64,000 nt of DNA from assembly GCA_039714555.1 (NCBI GenBank), contig JBDLJB010000004.1, positions 62,001-126,000 of the forward strand, written 5' to 3'. Below the pieces are notes generated by a model. It was not told the origin of the DNA, searched no databases, and worked only from the letters and a program-made list of their open reading frames with translations. The position numbers were made by a program, and so were the translations under genes. Of the stretch, positions 35,163 to 42,742 are shown piece after piece (the first letter of the stretch is position 1; every line of letters begins with the position of its first letter). Origin of the DNA: Namhaeicola sp039714555. GTDB lineage: Bacteria; Bacteroidota; Bacteroidia; Flavobacteriales; Flavobacteriaceae.

Positions 35163-35804
35163 ATGAAAAAAGTAAATTCAAAATCAAAAGTAAATAAACT
35201 ATCCTCCTTTGAAGGAGCAGGAGGAGGCATTATAATAATTGATTATGGAGCCGGTAATATTCAATCAATAAAATTCGCATTGAATAGATTAGGTTATAGT
35301 GCAATTTTATCAAGCGATATAAATGAGATACAAAACGCTGATAAAGTTATATTTCCTGGTGTAGGAGAAGCAAGTAATGCAATGAAAGCATTGAAAAACA
35401 AAGGACTAGATAAAATAATTCCAAATTTAAAGCAACCGGTATTAGGCATTTGTTTGGGTTTACAATTAATGTGTAAACATTCTGAAGAGAATGATACTAG
35501 CGGATTAGGCATTTTTGATATAAATGTTAAACGATTTCCAAATGAAATGAAAGTCCCTCAAATTGGATGGAATCAAATTGAAGATTTAAAAGGAAAATTA
35601 TTTAATGGAATTCATGATAAAGAATTTATGTATTTGGTTCATAGTTATTATGTTCCTAGAAATGAATTTACAGTTGCAATAACCAATTACGGATTTGATT
35701 ACACTTCGGCAATGCAAAAAGACAATTTTTATGGTGTTCAATTTCACCCTGAAAAAAGTAGTAATGCCGGTGAACAATTGTTAGATAATTTTTTAAAAAT
35801 ATAA
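35163..35804 (+). CDS. hisH: Imidazole glycerol phosphate synthase, glutaminase subunit
   Basis: HisH hydrolyses glutamine and channels ammonia to HisF. The class I glutamine amidotransferase motifs are GAGNIQSIKFAL, FPGVGEASNAM, the nucleophile-elbow ILGICLGLQLMC (Cys in GICLG), and the His-Glu pair in YGVQFHPEKSS. The 213-residue reading is about 20 longer than usual because the conserved start (IIIIDYGAGN) is preceded by 22 residues read through low-complexity Lys/Ser and Gly codons. No ATG, GTG or TTG sits at the usual position; codon 23 is ATT at 35229. The extension overlaps a palindromic purine-rich element and may be acquired. Confidence 0.93.
   Translation: MKKVNSKSKVNKLSSFEGAGGGIIIIDYGAGNIQSIKFALNRLGYSAILSSDINEIQNADKVIFPGVGEASNAMKALKNKGLDKIIPNLKQPVLGICLGLQLMCKHSEENDTSGLGIFDINVKRFPNEMKVPQIGWNQIEDLKGKLFNGIHDKEFMYLVHSYYVPRNEFTVAITNYGFDYTSAMQKDNFYGVQFHPEKSSNAGEQLLDNFLKI
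35203..35227. repeat. Palindromic, purine-rich element inside the hisH 5' end
   Basis: CTCCTTTGAAGGAG forms a 6-bp stem with a 2-nt loop and is followed by CAGGAGGAGG. It encodes the unusual SSFEGAGGG part of the hisH N-terminal extension. It looks like an inserted short repeat rather than conserved hisH sequence. Confidence 0.45.
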
Positions 35805-35815
35805 AGGAGAAAAAG

Positions 35816-36547
35816 ATGAGAATAATACCTGCAATAGATATAATCAACGGAAGATGTGTAAGACTTACTAAAGGCGATTATACAACACAAATAGTTTACA
35901 ATGAAGATCCTCTTGAAGTAGCTAAACAATACGAAGATCATGGAATTAGATATTTACATTTGGTTGATCTGGACGGTGCAAAATCAAATAAAATTTACAA
36001 CTATAAGATTTTAGAAAAAATTGCTACAAAAACCAATTTAAATATTGATTTTGGTGGAGGACTAAAAACGGATGGAGATTTAAAAATTGCATTTAATTCA
36101 GGAGCAAATCAAATTACAGGAGGAAGTATTGCAATAAAAAACCCTGATTTATTTATGGAATGGCTAAAAGCATATGGAAGTGATAAAATAATTTTAGGGG
36201 CAGATGCAATTAATGAAGTAATTGCCATAAGTGGCTGGTTAGAAGAATCAAGTGAAGAAATAATACCCTTTATTAAAAACTATAAAAATAAAGGTATTAA
36301 ATATGTAATTAGTACAGATATTACAAAAGATGGAATGTTAAAAGGACCATCATTAGATCTGTATCAAAAAATATTAGATTCGATTCCAAATATCAATTTA
36401 ATAGCAAGTGGTGGAATTACATCAATAAAAGATTTGGAAGACCTAAAGAAAATGGGTTGTGAAGGAGCAATAATTGGTAAAGCCATCTATGAAAATAGAA
36501 TTAGTTTAAAAGAATTAGAAAAGCTAGTAAACAGTAATGAATATTAA
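35816..36547 (+). CDS. hisA: ProFAR isomerase (phosphoribosylformimino-5-aminoimidazole carboxamide ribotide isomerase)
   Basis: HisA opens the aminoaldose of ProFAR to the aminoketose PRFAR. The 243 residues of this TIM barrel start with RIIPAIDIINGRCVRLTKGDY (catalytic Asp8 in AIDI), followed by HLVDLDGAKSNKIYN, NIDFGGGLKTDGDL (first phosphate site), the catalytic Asp region VISTDITKDGMLKGPSL, and IASGGITSIKDL with GAIIGKAIYENRI (second phosphate site). The start follows hisH by 11 bp with AAAGGAGAAAAAG before it, the most SD-like sequence in the operon. Confidence 0.96.
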   Translation: MRIIPAIDIINGRCVRLTKGDYTTQIVYNEDPLEVAKQYEDHGIRYLHLVDLDGAKSNKIYNYKILEKIATKTNLNIDFGGGLKTDGDLKIAFNSGANQITGGSIAIKNPDLFMEWLKAYGSDKIILGADAINEVIAISGWLEESSEEIIPFIKNYKNKGIKYVISTDITKDGMLKGPSLDLYQKILDSIPNINLIASGGITSIKDLEDLKKMGCEGAIIGKAIYENRISLKELEKLVNSNEY

Positions 36548-36556
36548 TTAATTGTG

Positions 36557-36569
36557 CTCTCTTTTGGAG
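36557..36569. repeat. Degenerate CTC...GAG palindrome in the hisA-hisF gap
   Basis: CTCTCTTTTGGAG, in the 51-bp gap between hisA and hisF, resembles the two palindromes around the hisB-hisH junction. The match is partial and was found by eye. Confidence 0.3.
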
Positions 36570-36598
36570 TAGTGATGTTTAAAAGATAAAAATGGTTT

Positions 36599-37354
36599 AT
36601 GTTAACAAAAAGAATTATACCTTGTTTGGATATCAAGAACGGCAGAACCGTAAAAGGCATAAATTTTATTGATCTAAAAGATGCCGGAGATCCTGTTGAA
36701 TTAGCTGGGATTTATAGTAATCAAGGAGCTGATGAATTGGTTTTTTTAGATATAACTGCAACTGAAGAAAGACGAAAAACCTTGATTGAGTTGGTTAAAA
36801 AAGTTGCTCAAAAAGTAAATATTCCTTTTACTGTTGGCGGAGGAATATCAACAATTAATGATGTAGATAGTTTATTACATGCAGGAGCAGATAAAGTTTC
36901 AATAAATTCGGCTGCCATAAAAAACCCTGATCTGATCAACGAATTGGCTACAAAATTTGGTTCGCAATGTTTAGTAGTTGCCATTGATGCAAAAAAAGTT
37001 GGACACGAATGGAAAGTACATTTGGTAGGTGGTAAAATACCAACTGAAATTGATTTATTTGAATGGACAAAAGAAGTAGCACATAGAGGAGCAGGTGAAA
37101 TATTATTTACTTCAATGAATAATGACGGTACAAAAAAAGGCTTTGCAAATAAAGCCTTGGCAAAAATGTCTTCTATGGTAAATATACCAATAATTGCATC
37201 AGGTGGAGCCGGTAGTATTCAACATTTTATTGATACCTTTAATGAAGGGAAGTCAGATGCAGCTTTGGCTGCGAGTGTTTTTCATTTTAAAGAGATTGAA
37301 ATACGAAGTCTGAAACAAGAATTGAAAAAGAATAATATTCCCGTAAGGATATAA
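36599..37354 (+). CDS. hisF: Imidazole glycerol phosphate synthase, cyclase subunit
   Basis: HisF uses ammonia from HisH to convert PRFAR to imidazole glycerol phosphate and AICAR. The 251-residue TIM barrel has RIIPCLDIKNGRTVKGINF (catalytic Asp in CLDI), FLDITATEERRKT, FTVGGGISTINDV, the SINSAAIKNPDLI block, LFTSMNNDGTKKGF (catalytic Asp) and IASGGAGSIQHF. It pairs with HisH encoded two genes upstream. The gap to hisA contains a small palindrome but no terminator. Confidence 0.97.
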   Translation: MLTKRIIPCLDIKNGRTVKGINFIDLKDAGDPVELAGIYSNQGADELVFLDITATEERRKTLIELVKKVAQKVNIPFTVGGGISTINDVDSLLHAGADKVSINSAAIKNPDLINELATKFGSQCLVVAIDAKKVGHEWKVHLVGGKIPTEIDLFEWTKEVAHRGAGEILFTSMNNDGTKKGFANKALAKMSSMVNIPIIASGGAGSIQHFIDTFNEGKSDAALAASVFHFKEIEIRSLKQELKKNNIPVRI

Positions 37355-37384
37355 GTAATTAAAATATTTTAAATTTAAAATTAA

Positions 37385-37993
37385 ATGAAACCAGATTTCA
37401 ATAAAAACAAAGATGGATTAATACCGGCAATCATTCAAGATAATGACACTAAAAATGTATTGATGTTAGGTTATATGAATGAAGATGCTTTTCAAAAAAC
37501 TTTAGAAACCAACAAAGTAACTTTTTATAGTCGTAGTAAACAAAGGTTATGGACAAAAGGGGAGGAGAGTGGTAATTTTTTAAATTTTGTTAATATTAAA
37601 CTAGATTGCGATGCGGATACTTTATTGGTTTTTGTAATACCAAACGGGCCAACTTGTCATAAGGGAACAGATACTTGTTGGGGTGAAAAAAATGAACTAG
37701 AATTTGGTTTTTTAACAAAACTTGAAAATGTAATTCTACAAAGAAAAGAACACCCTGAAAGTGAAAAATCATATGTTGCTTCTTTATTTGAAAAAGGTAT
37801 CAATAAAATTGCTCAAAAAGTAGGTGAGGAGGCAGTAGAAGTCATTATTGAAGCAAAAGATAATAATGATGATCTGTTCTTAAATGAAAGTGCTGATCTT
37901 CTATTTCATTATTTAATTTTGTTAGAAGCTAAAGGTTATGGATTAAAAGATGTTGAAGAAATTTTAAAAAACAGACATAAATCATCTTCATAG
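37385..37993 (+). CDS. hisIE: Bifunctional phosphoribosyl-AMP cyclohydrolase / phosphoribosyl-ATP pyrophosphatase
   Basis: The N-terminal HisI domain (about 1-105) has VLMLGYMNEDAFQKT, FYSRSKQRLWTKGEESGN and the zinc-ligand stretch LDCDADTLLVFVIPNGPTCHKGTDTCW. The C-terminal HisE domain (about 110-200) has the helical NTP pyrophosphohydrolase pattern KVGEEAVEVIIEAKD and ESADLLFHYLILL. Together they carry out steps 2 and 3 of the pathway. The 202-residue length is normal for the fusion. It is the last his gene, with only 20 bp before the thioesterase gene. Confidence 0.96.
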   Translation: MKPDFNKNKDGLIPAIIQDNDTKNVLMLGYMNEDAFQKTLETNKVTFYSRSKQRLWTKGEESGNFLNFVNIKLDCDADTLLVFVIPNGPTCHKGTDTCWGEKNELEFGFLTKLENVILQRKEHPESEKSYVASLFEKGINKIAQKVGEEAVEVIIEAKDNNDDLFLNESADLLFHYLILLEAKGYGLKDVEEILKNRHKSSS

Positions 37994-38013
37994 TTTTTGA
38001 TTATATTTGAAAT

Positions 38014-38421
38014 ATGAGTTTAAAAGTACCGAATAATTCTGTTTCCTTTCATCATTCTTTCTTTGTAAAATTAGAAGATATAGATGAATTAAACCATGTT
38101 AATAATGTTGTTTATTTAAAATGGATTAATGAAATATCAGGAAAACATTGGGGAATTTTATCTACTGAAGAGATCAATAAAAAGTATTTTTGGGTGGTTT
38201 TACGGCATGAAATTGACTATCTACGATCAGCTAAATTAAACGATGAAATTACAGTTTACACTTGGGTTGGAGAATCGAGTGGTGTTAAATCAATTAGGCA
38301 TGTTCATATTTATAAAGGAGATACATTATTAGTTAAAGCTCAAACTACTTGGTGTTTGATGGATACAAAAACATTGAGACCAACCAGAATTAACCAAGAA
38401 ATTTTAATTTTAATTTCATAG
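38014..38421 (+). CDS. Hotdog-fold acyl-CoA thioesterase (4HBT family)
   Basis: The 135 residues match a 4-hydroxybenzoyl-CoA thioesterase-like hotdog domain: FVKLEDIDELNHVNNVVYLKWINE with the catalytic Asp-x-x-x-His-x-Asn pattern, EIDYLRSAKLNDEITVYTWVGE and AQTTWCLMDTKTLRPTRI. The substrate is unknown; many such enzymes hydrolyse medium or aromatic acyl-CoAs. It follows hisIE by 20 bp with no terminator between, so it is likely read through from the his operon, though nothing connects it to histidine synthesis biochemically. Confidence 0.88.
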   Translation: MSLKVPNNSVSFHHSFFVKLEDIDELNHVNNVVYLKWINEISGKHWGILSTEEINKKYFWVVLRHEIDYLRSAKLNDEITVYTWVGESSGVKSIRHVHIYKGDTLLVKAQTTWCLMDTKTLRPTRINQEILILIS

Positions 38422-38519
38422 ATTAAGATTATTTGGTTAATTAATTGACTTTATATTGTAAAAAAAATTATTAATTAATAAAAATTGAGTTCATTGTTAA
38501 ATATTTGTTAACTTTATTA

Positions 38520-38527
38520 TAAATTTG
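38520..38527 (+). promoter_or_regulatory. Candidate -7 promoter box for the phospholipase D-like gene
   Basis: TAAATTTG ends only 7 bp before the ATG at 38535, so transcription would start at or next to the start codon. This implies a leaderless or nearly leaderless message. Confidence 0.4.
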
Positions 38528-38534
38528 TCATCAA

Positions 38535-40448
38535 ATGACTAAACAATTACAATTTTTATTTATTATTATCATTACAATAAATTATCACTTATTATATTGC
38601 CAGAGTGATAGTTATGCTAATAATGATGCAGAATTTAACTACAATATTAAATCCAGCTCCAATTTTAATATTAATCCTAACAATTTAGAAAATTTCGGTA
38701 CTGACTATTATTCTTTGATCCAGTATTACAATAGTATTGATATAAACTATATCCGTAAAGGTGAAGTTTCTTTTTTAGATCTGGATCTTAACCCTATTGA
38801 TATTGATATAAATTCAATTGAGTTTTTGGTTGATTCTCGTGATTCAACTATATTGTTAAATAAAGCAGTTTCTCCGGAATCTGCTCAAAATTTATTTTCT
38901 TTAAATGAAAAGCAATATGTGAGTACTTATGGAGGAAATGATTTTTTATCTGCTAAAATCAACAGTTATAAAAATTTACAATTTTCAACAGATAAAATGC
39001 GATATTCAAAAAAGTATTTACAGTTTTGGGATTGGAAGAGTTTAAACCATCCACCCTTAAGAAAATTACAATATCCATTAGATTTTTATGATACAAATAA
39101 AAAGGCAATTGATTATGATACTATAAACTCACCTTTTTTTAATCCTGATTTTCATTTCATTTTAGATAAGAATACAAATACACATTTAACTTTTGGCAAC
39201 CACTTAGAGCTTTTGAGAAATGGCTACTCTTATCAGAAAAAGTTAGAATTGATAAAAAGTGCTAAATCCAGTATCTTAATTTCTGTAATGTCTTATTTTA
39301 ACGATGAGAGTACAACAAAAATGACCGAAGAATTGATTAAAAAATCTAAAGAAGGTGTAATAGTTTATCTTATCGTTGAAAAAGTTTGGACAAAATTAAT
39401 GATGAAAAAAGCAATGCGAAAATTTAAGAAAAGTGATGTAGTTATTATTTACGCAGATGATCTATTGAATATAGAAAAAAATCAAGTTGCATTATTTCAT
39501 AATAAAATTTTTGTGTTTGATGGTATAACTGCCATTGTTGGAGGTCAAAACATTATAGATAGCGATAATATTTCCAGTGGCTATAACCATCAAAGCCATG
39601 ATACAGATCTGCTAATTGAAGGTCCGGCAGTAACGGATATTGCTTTGAGTATAGTAGAACTTTTAGAAAGGTATAGTTTTGAGAAAAAATCAATTGATCA
39701 ACAAATTGAATATATTAGATCTTATCAAGGGCAAATTCAGAATAGGTTAAAATTAGAAAAAGATCAAAAATTAAGAGGTCAGGAAAATTATAAAGATATA
39801 TTAGAAAATAAGAATACAAGATTGGATGGTGTTTGTAGATTTGTGATTCAAGGTCCTCAAAATGATAGGTTTGCTGTTTCAAAAGCATTTTTATATTATT
39901 TTAAACATGCGCAAAATTCAATTGATATAACTACAGGTAAAATTAAGATTGATATAGATAATAAAGTATTAATAAGTAATTACGAAGGTTGGTCAAAACA
40001 AGTTTGGACTCAATTATTTAAATCTGCTGCTGAAGGAATTCAGATCAATTTAATTCATAATGGAATTGATGGAGGGAATGGTGAATTTACAAATTATTTA
40101 AAACGGAAGGTTTTGACTGAGCCTGACAATAAATTTATTACTTCATATTTTCCATCTATGGCAGAGAGATTTGATCTAAAAGCAGCAAAACGAAATTATC
40201 CTGTTTTATATTACTTGCAAGAACAGAAGAATATTAATGCATGGATGTATTTTCAGTATATGCATTCTAAAACGTTTTTAATAGATAGGTTTGTGGTTTC
40301 AGTAAGCAGCTATAACCTTGATAATTGGTCTTCAGATAAAAGTCAGGAATCTGGTTTGATTTGTCAGGATAAAGAGCTGGCAAAGCAATTTGAATATTTT
40401 TATGTTTTAGATAAAGTCAATTCAACACCTGTTTTACTAAAAAATTGA
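38535..40448 (+). CDS. Phospholipase D-like protein with two HKD motifs
   Basis: This 637-residue exported protein begins with a signal peptide (QFLFIIIITINYHLLYCQ). Residues about 25-210 have no recognisable domain and are Asn/Asp/Ser-rich. The PLD part has two phosphohydrolase motifs: HNKIFVFDG with His322 and Lys324, followed by GGQN, and HSKTFLIDR with His577 and Lys579, followed by SSYNLDNWS. This bilobed arrangement fits cardiolipin synthase- or phospholipase-like enzymes acting on phosphodiesters in the periplasm. The acceptor is unknown. The gene appears monocistronic, separated from the thioesterase gene by 113 bp that includes its own candidate promoter. Confidence 0.87.
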   Translation: MTKQLQFLFIIIITINYHLLYCQSDSYANNDAEFNYNIKSSSNFNINPNNLENFGTDYYSLIQYYNSIDINYIRKGEVSFLDLDLNPIDIDINSIEFLVDSRDSTILLNKAVSPESAQNLFSLNEKQYVSTYGGNDFLSAKINSYKNLQFSTDKMRYSKKYLQFWDWKSLNHPPLRKLQYPLDFYDTNKKAIDYDTINSPFFNPDFHFILDKNTNTHLTFGNHLELLRNGYSYQKKLELIKSAKSSILISVMSYFNDESTTKMTEELIKKSKEGVIVYLIVEKVWTKLMMKKAMRKFKKSDVVIIYADDLLNIEKNQVALFHNKIFVFDGITAIVGGQNIIDSDNISSGYNHQSHDTDLLIEGPAVTDIALSIVELLERYSFEKKSIDQQIEYIRSYQGQIQNRLKLEKDQKLRGQENYKDILENKNTRLDGVCRFVIQGPQNDRFAVSKAFLYYFKHAQNSIDITTGKIKIDIDNKVLISNYEGWSKQVWTQLFKSAAEGIQINLIHNGIDGGNGEFTNYLKRKVLTEPDNKFITSYFPSMAERFDLKAAKRNYPVLYYLQEQKNINAWMYFQYMHSKTFLIDRFVVSVSSYNLDNWSSDKSQESGLICQDKELAKQFEYFYVLDKVNSTPVLLKN

Positions 40449-40491
40449 AGCATAAATAAATTTAATTTCATTATAAAAAACTTTTAAACTT

Positions 40492-42084
40492 TCACTTTGT
40501 TTCATTTGGGAGGTATGATACATTCAACTGTTGAACTTTCGGGTATTTTTCTGGTGTAAGTGTAAAGAACAAATCTATAGAACCATTCTCTGCTCTCAAT
40601 TTGAAACTACCACGTAACTGATTAATTGGCTGTATTTTTTCTATATTTTGAATAACTCCAGCTTTATCCAATATTTCCTGTATATCATTCATGCGATGTT
40701 CACGTGATTTATCGAGGTAAAAATTTTCTGCCAAAATTCTCTGTTCCAGAACCGGGTCCCAATGTTGAATTAATTTAACAATTTGATCTTGTCGTTCAAC
40801 TAAAATAGATGATACAGGTAACTTTCGGGGTTTTAGATCAATTGTTTCAAAAAGTAATTTCTCAATTTCTTTTCGTGGCCAAGGTGAAGTATATGTTAGA
40901 TTACAAAAAGCCATAATGCCGATTCCATATTCAGGATAAAAAACGTAATTACTACCATATCCCGGAAGTGCACCACCATGAGAAACTAATCTAATACCAT
41001 TACAGTATTCAGCAATTCCCAGACCAAAACCATAGCCCGAAATAATGGCGCATGGTTTATTATTCCAGTCTTTAGCTTTTGCATATAATTTAGCAAATTG
41101 AGGTGTGTGCATTTCACGAAGAGTACTTCTTTTTACAGGCCCTCTATCTGATTGACTTCTGGGTGGCCATGCAGAGAGGTGTAAACTTACATATTTGCTA
41201 AAGTCCTCAATGGAGGTTATTAAGCCTCCCATGGCACCATAAGAACCATCATGAAGTAATGGTTCTAACTTCCATTGGTCATTTTCCCAGCGGTATCCAT
41301 ATGCAAATTGATTTTTGGGAACACTGTCATATTCCCAGTAGGTGTGTTCCATTTTTAGTGGTAATAAGATATTCTCTCTGATATATTCCTGATAAGGTAT
41401 ACCAGTAATACGTGAAATAATCTTGCCCAATAATGCATAGCCGGTGTTGCTGTACTCAAATTTGTATGAAGCTGGATTGGAAAAGGATATCCCATTGGTA
41501 ATAAGATTATTCAGCATTTGGTCTGATTCATCTAACTGACGGTCACCCCAAGGATTGTCTTCAGGAAATCCGGCAGTCATCGTCAGTAGGTTTTTAATAT
41601 CAATGACAGGTGCATCACTTGTTAGGTATTCCAGTCCTGACATTTCCTGAATATATTTTTCCACTGGATCATTTAAAGAAAGTTTCCCTTCATCTCTTAA
41701 TTTCATAATTGCCATTGCAGTAAAACTCTTTGTCATGGATGCAATCCGAAAGGAAGATTTTGATGTTACAGGGTTTTCACTCTCTAGATTGATTAAACCT
41801 GTTGCAGAAGCAACTATTAATTCATTATCAACTACTAAACCGTATGCAATACCCGGGATATTCTTGGTCTTTCCATATTCTTCAATCAACCGCTTTATTT
41901 CCGGTGCAATTTCTTTTATCTTTTCCACGCGATTGTCGTATTCAAAATAGGCTGGTTTATAAGAATTTGAAATTGAATGGTCTGATGTAGTGTTTTCTTT
42001 CTTCTCTTTGGTTTCTGTTCGTGGGTTACAAGCTACTAAGCTCATAATTATATTAATAAAAATAAAATAATTTATAAATTTCAT
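40492..42084 (-). CDS. Class C beta-lactamase-like serine hydrolase lipoprotein
   Basis: The 530-residue protein has a lipoprotein signal (IIMSLVAC, lipidated Cys19), then a serine-hydrolase domain with RIASMTKSFTAMA (nucleophile Ser116, Lys119) and FEYSNTGYALL (Tyr211, Asn213). VSHGGALPGYGSNYVF around residue 370 fits the third active-site box (HxG variant). About 100 extra C-terminal residues resemble a lipocalin-like or DUF-type tail. Peptidase or esterase activity is more likely than beta-lactam resistance. Base composition is higher in GC than in the his operon (26 of 60 bases are G or C at 41161-41220), suggesting a different origin. Confidence 0.87.
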   Translation of the reverse strand: MKFINYFIFINIIMSLVACNPRTETKEKKENTTSDHSISNSYKPAYFEYDNRVEKIKEIAPEIKRLIEEYGKTKNIPGIAYGLVVDNELIVASATGLINLESENPVTSKSSFRIASMTKSFTAMAIMKLRDEGKLSLNDPVEKYIQEMSGLEYLTSDAPVIDIKNLLTMTAGFPEDNPWGDRQLDESDQMLNNLITNGISFSNPASYKFEYSNTGYALLGKIISRITGIPYQEYIRENILLPLKMEHTYWEYDSVPKNQFAYGYRWENDQWKLEPLLHDGSYGAMGGLITSIEDFSKYVSLHLSAWPPRSQSDRGPVKRSTLREMHTPQFAKLYAKAKDWNNKPCAIISGYGFGLGIAEYCNGIRLVSHGGALPGYGSNYVFYPEYGIGIMAFCNLTYTSPWPRKEIEKLLFETIDLKPRKLPVSSILVERQDQIVKLIQHWDPVLEQRILAENFYLDKSREHRMNDIQEILDKAGVIQNIEKIQPINQLRGSFKLRAENGSIDLFFTLTPEKYPKVQQLNVSYLPNETK

Positions 42085-42229
42085 ATCTGTTAAATTAAAT
42101 TGTTATGAAGGTTTCCTCTAAGATTCCGTTAAAAAGCAGGAATTAAGCCGATTTAAAGTTATTATTTTTAATTATTCTACCAAACATAGCTGTGGTTTTA
42201 TTGACATTCTTATATATTGGCTTTATAGT

Positions 42230-42712
42230 TTATTTCATTATACTTGATTCCAATAGCATCTTCTTAATCAAAGAAATCTGTCCTAAGTGATAGTAACTGT
42301 GTTCAATCATTGCATCAATATTCCTTCTATAACTTCCATATTTTTTATCTACAAATACTTCTTCTAGTTTTTTGTATGGCATAAGTTCTATTATGTTAGC
42401 GAACTTTTCTGAATCATTCCACATTTTATCCAATAATTTATTCCAATCTTCTTGTGATTTAATGGGAGGGAGGTTAAAACTATATTTATCTCTAATGTCA
42501 AGTGAACCACCTTCAAATACATTCAATATTCCAGCTATATAATAATTGATATGGAAAGTAAGAGCTGCTATTGTATTCAGATTTCCGATTTTGGTTGTAG
42601 CTTGTTTCCAGGTCAAGTCTAATAATTGATCTTTAAAATTAGTGCCTGCAATCCAGTCACCATTTAATAGGATTTCTCTAACTCGTTTAGCGATTTCTGC
42701 AGTTGATTTCAT
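42230..42712 (-). CDS. DinB family protein
   Basis: This 160-residue cytoplasmic protein fits the DinB/YfiT four-helix metal-binding fold. The pattern is LTFHINYYIAGILNVFEGG (first metal His in the helix), WNKLLDKMWNDSEKF, and MIEHSYYHLGQISLIKKML (second and third His). Family members are often thiol transferases (bacillithiol or mycothiol S-transferases) or are uncharacterised. No DNA-damage link is implied by the name. It lies 30 bp downstream of the phosphoesterase gene on the same strand. Confidence 0.82.
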   Translation of the reverse strand: MKSTAEIAKRVREILLNGDWIAGTNFKDQLLDLTWKQATTKIGNLNTIAALTFHINYYIAGILNVFEGGSLDIRDKYSFNLPPIKSQEDWNKLLDKMWNDSEKFANIIELMPYKKLEEVFVDKKYGSYRRNIDAMIEHSYYHLGQISLIKKMLLESSIMK

Positions 42713-42742
42713 AGATTATAATTATAAGATTTGAATATACGA

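Noticed and set aside
38535..40448. Phospholipase D-like gene as part of a defence or toxin system
   Set aside because: It has a signal peptide, a stand-alone promoter and no nuclease, ATPase or immunity partner beside it; an envelope lipid or phosphodiester role is simpler.
40492..42084. Serine hydrolase as an antibiotic-resistance beta-lactamase
   Set aside because: Only the generic SxxK and YxN motifs of the fold are seen, with a long extra C-terminal region; the family is dominated by peptidases and esterases.
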